Of a stretch of DNA of 64,000 bases, positions 63,102-64,000 are shown one piece after another (position 1 is the stretch's first letter; each line of letters opens with the position of its first letter). Origin of the DNA: Alphaproteobacteria bacterium (lineage in GTDB: Bacteria; Pseudomonadota; Alphaproteobacteria; Rickettsiales; SXRF01); assembly GCA_025362975.1 (NCBI GenBank), contig JANYES010000003.1, forward strand, positions 148,638-212,637, given 5' to 3'. The position numbers and the translations under genes are program-made. The notes below the pieces were generated by a model, which saw nothing but the letters and a program-made list of their open reading frames with translations, was not told where the DNA came from and searched no databases.

Positions 63102-64000
63102 ATGAAGAGCCAAAACTCTTCCCACAGCAACCGGTTCGGGTTCACCCTGATCGAGTTGCTCGTCGTGATCGCCATCATCGCCATCCTGATCGGCCTGCTT
63201 CTGCCGGCGGTTCAGAAGGTGCGGTATGCGGCTGCCCGCATGTCCTCCACGAACAACGTCAAGCAAGTCGTTCTGGCGACGCACAACTACCACGACAGCG
63301 TTCAGCGCCTCCCCAGAAACGGGGAGGTTCAGAGCGGTCTGCCTGTGAGTGCGTTCGTCGCCATCGCCCCTTACATGGAGGCGAACGGTTTCGATCTCAC
63401 GAAGCCGTTCTACGACACGACGTCGGGTGCGAACAGCAACGGTCTGCAACGGTCGGTCATCTGCCCGAAGTCGCTGCTGCTTCCGCACCATCCTGGCTCC
63501 GGTCAGGACGTCGGCGTTCACGATGTTCGTTTTAACGGGGGCACGCAAGTCGCCTACCCGTTCGACATCACGGCGTACAGTGCCAGCACGGCCAGCGCCT
63601 ATCAGCAGTGGTTAAACACTTCTGGTGGCATGCTCAGCACTATGCCCGACGGTGTCATCCGTGACGTCAAGTACGGCGCGCTCAGCCTGATTCAAATCCA
63701 GGATGGCACGTCGAACACCATCATGGTGATGCCCAGCCCCGGTCGCTTCACGGCGCAAGGTCTGTACAACACCATGCTGTGGACCAATCCAGGTGCTGCA
63801 GTTGCTTCGGCGGCCTATCGCCTCGAGGTGAACGGGTTGCAGTACAACACGAACGACTGGCCTCGCGCCTACACCGGCATGCACATGGGTGCTTCGGTTG
63901 TAGGGATGTGCGATGGCAGCGTTCGGTACTACACCCGTTCGGATAACGCGCTGTTCATGCTGTTGGCGCAAGCCAGCAGCGGTGCAGTCAAGTCGTCCGA
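63102..64000 (+). CDS. DUF1559 pseudopilin-like protein, 3' end outside window
   Basis: The frame from ATG 63102 stays open to the window edge (299 codons). AAGGAG at 63088-63093 is a strong ribosome site. The N-terminus carries a prepilin cleavage/methylation motif, RFG then [12 protein letters not shown], then [10 protein letters not shown], and the body ends near DGSVRYY, the H-x-x-G...CDGSV block of DUF1559. This family is almost confined to Planctomycetes and relatives, where it is highly multiplied. The codons are rich in GTC, CTG, AAC and ACG, unlike the genes before it but like the island at 50-54 kb. The protein would be processed by a prepilin peptidase, which is not in the window. 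Confidence 0.9.
   Translation, partial: MKSQNSSHSNRFGFTLIELLVVIAIIAILIGLLLPAVQKVRYAAARMSSTNNVKQVVLATHNYHDSVQRLPRNGEVQSGLPVSAFVAIAPYMEANGFDLTKPFYDTTSGANSNGLQRSVICPKSLLLPHHPGSGQDVGVHDVRFNGGTQVAYPFDITAYSASTASAYQQWLNTSGGMLSTMPDGVIRDVKYGALSLIQIQDGTSNTIMVMPSPGRFTAQGLYNTMLWTNPGAAVASAAYRLEVNGLQYNTNDWPRAYTGMHMGASVVGMCDGSVRYYTRSDNALFMLLAQASSGAVKSS

Noticed and set aside
63099..63548. Short open frames on both strands at the right edge
   Set aside because: They overlap the DUF1559 frame, which has the ribosome site, the prepilin motif and no stop to the edge.

Overview
The window reads as a chromosomal segment of a Gram-negative bacterium, most likely an alphaproteobacterium. The evidence is an RND efflux operon, an exosortase locus with a VPLPA-type sorting signal, succinoglycan-like polysaccharide genes, Sel1-repeat proteins and outer-membrane barrels. 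This placement rests on protein resemblance only; no rRNA or other marker is present.

Layout. 0-6.2 kb: a Sel1-repeat protein cut by the left edge, several unrecognised proteins, a CopC-like protein and a SPOR-like secreted protein. 6.3-7.8 kb: tRNA-Asn with the degraded remains of a large serine recombinase reading into it from the opposite strand. 7.8-20.3 kb: an HD-GYP response regulator with an unusual receiver, a DUF255 thioredoxin-fold protein, a large unknown protein, an RND efflux operon (MFP, pump, outer-membrane factor), a YceI protein and a second Sel1 protein. 20.3-50.3 kb: a large Wzx/Wzy-type exopolysaccharide locus with an exosortase/PEP-CTERM module. It holds a VPLPA-type target broken by an amber codon, a TPR protein, an exosortase-EpsI fusion, six or more glycosyltransferases, four acyltransferases, a pyruvyl transferase, a GH16 glycanase, a flippase, a tyrosine-kinase-like ATPase, a chain-length protein, an outer-membrane barrel, a Wza-type exporter, an ExeA-like ATPase, a WbaP-type initiating transferase, GalE and a glucose-6-phosphate isomerase.

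50.4-54.4 kb: an island of five small genes on the minus strand, each encoding a secreted or membrane-anchored protein. Each has its own hairpin leader and a near-identical bidirectional terminator, and codon use differs from the neighbours. Three of the proteins share a C-terminal domain I cannot name. Their style recalls Planctomycetes (Gemmata-like). A second planctomycete-type gene, a DUF1559 pseudopilin, runs off the right edge at 63.1 kb.

55.0-62.9 kb: a compact, partly overlapping plus-strand operon that looks like a second, synthase-dependent polysaccharide system. It encodes a processive GT2 synthase, a membrane-anchored beta-helix protein, a secreted six-hairpin glycosidase-like protein, a UDP-GlcNAc 2-epimerase, a probable double outer-membrane barrel (YaiO-like plus OmpA-like) and an unknown polytopic membrane protein. 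A small anchored protein with SGTA repeats follows.

The two strongest candidates for something undescribed are this synthase/barrel operon and the cassette island of secreted proteins. A repeat of the same family lies both in the RND operon and inside the island, which argues that the island belongs to this genome and is not an assembly join.
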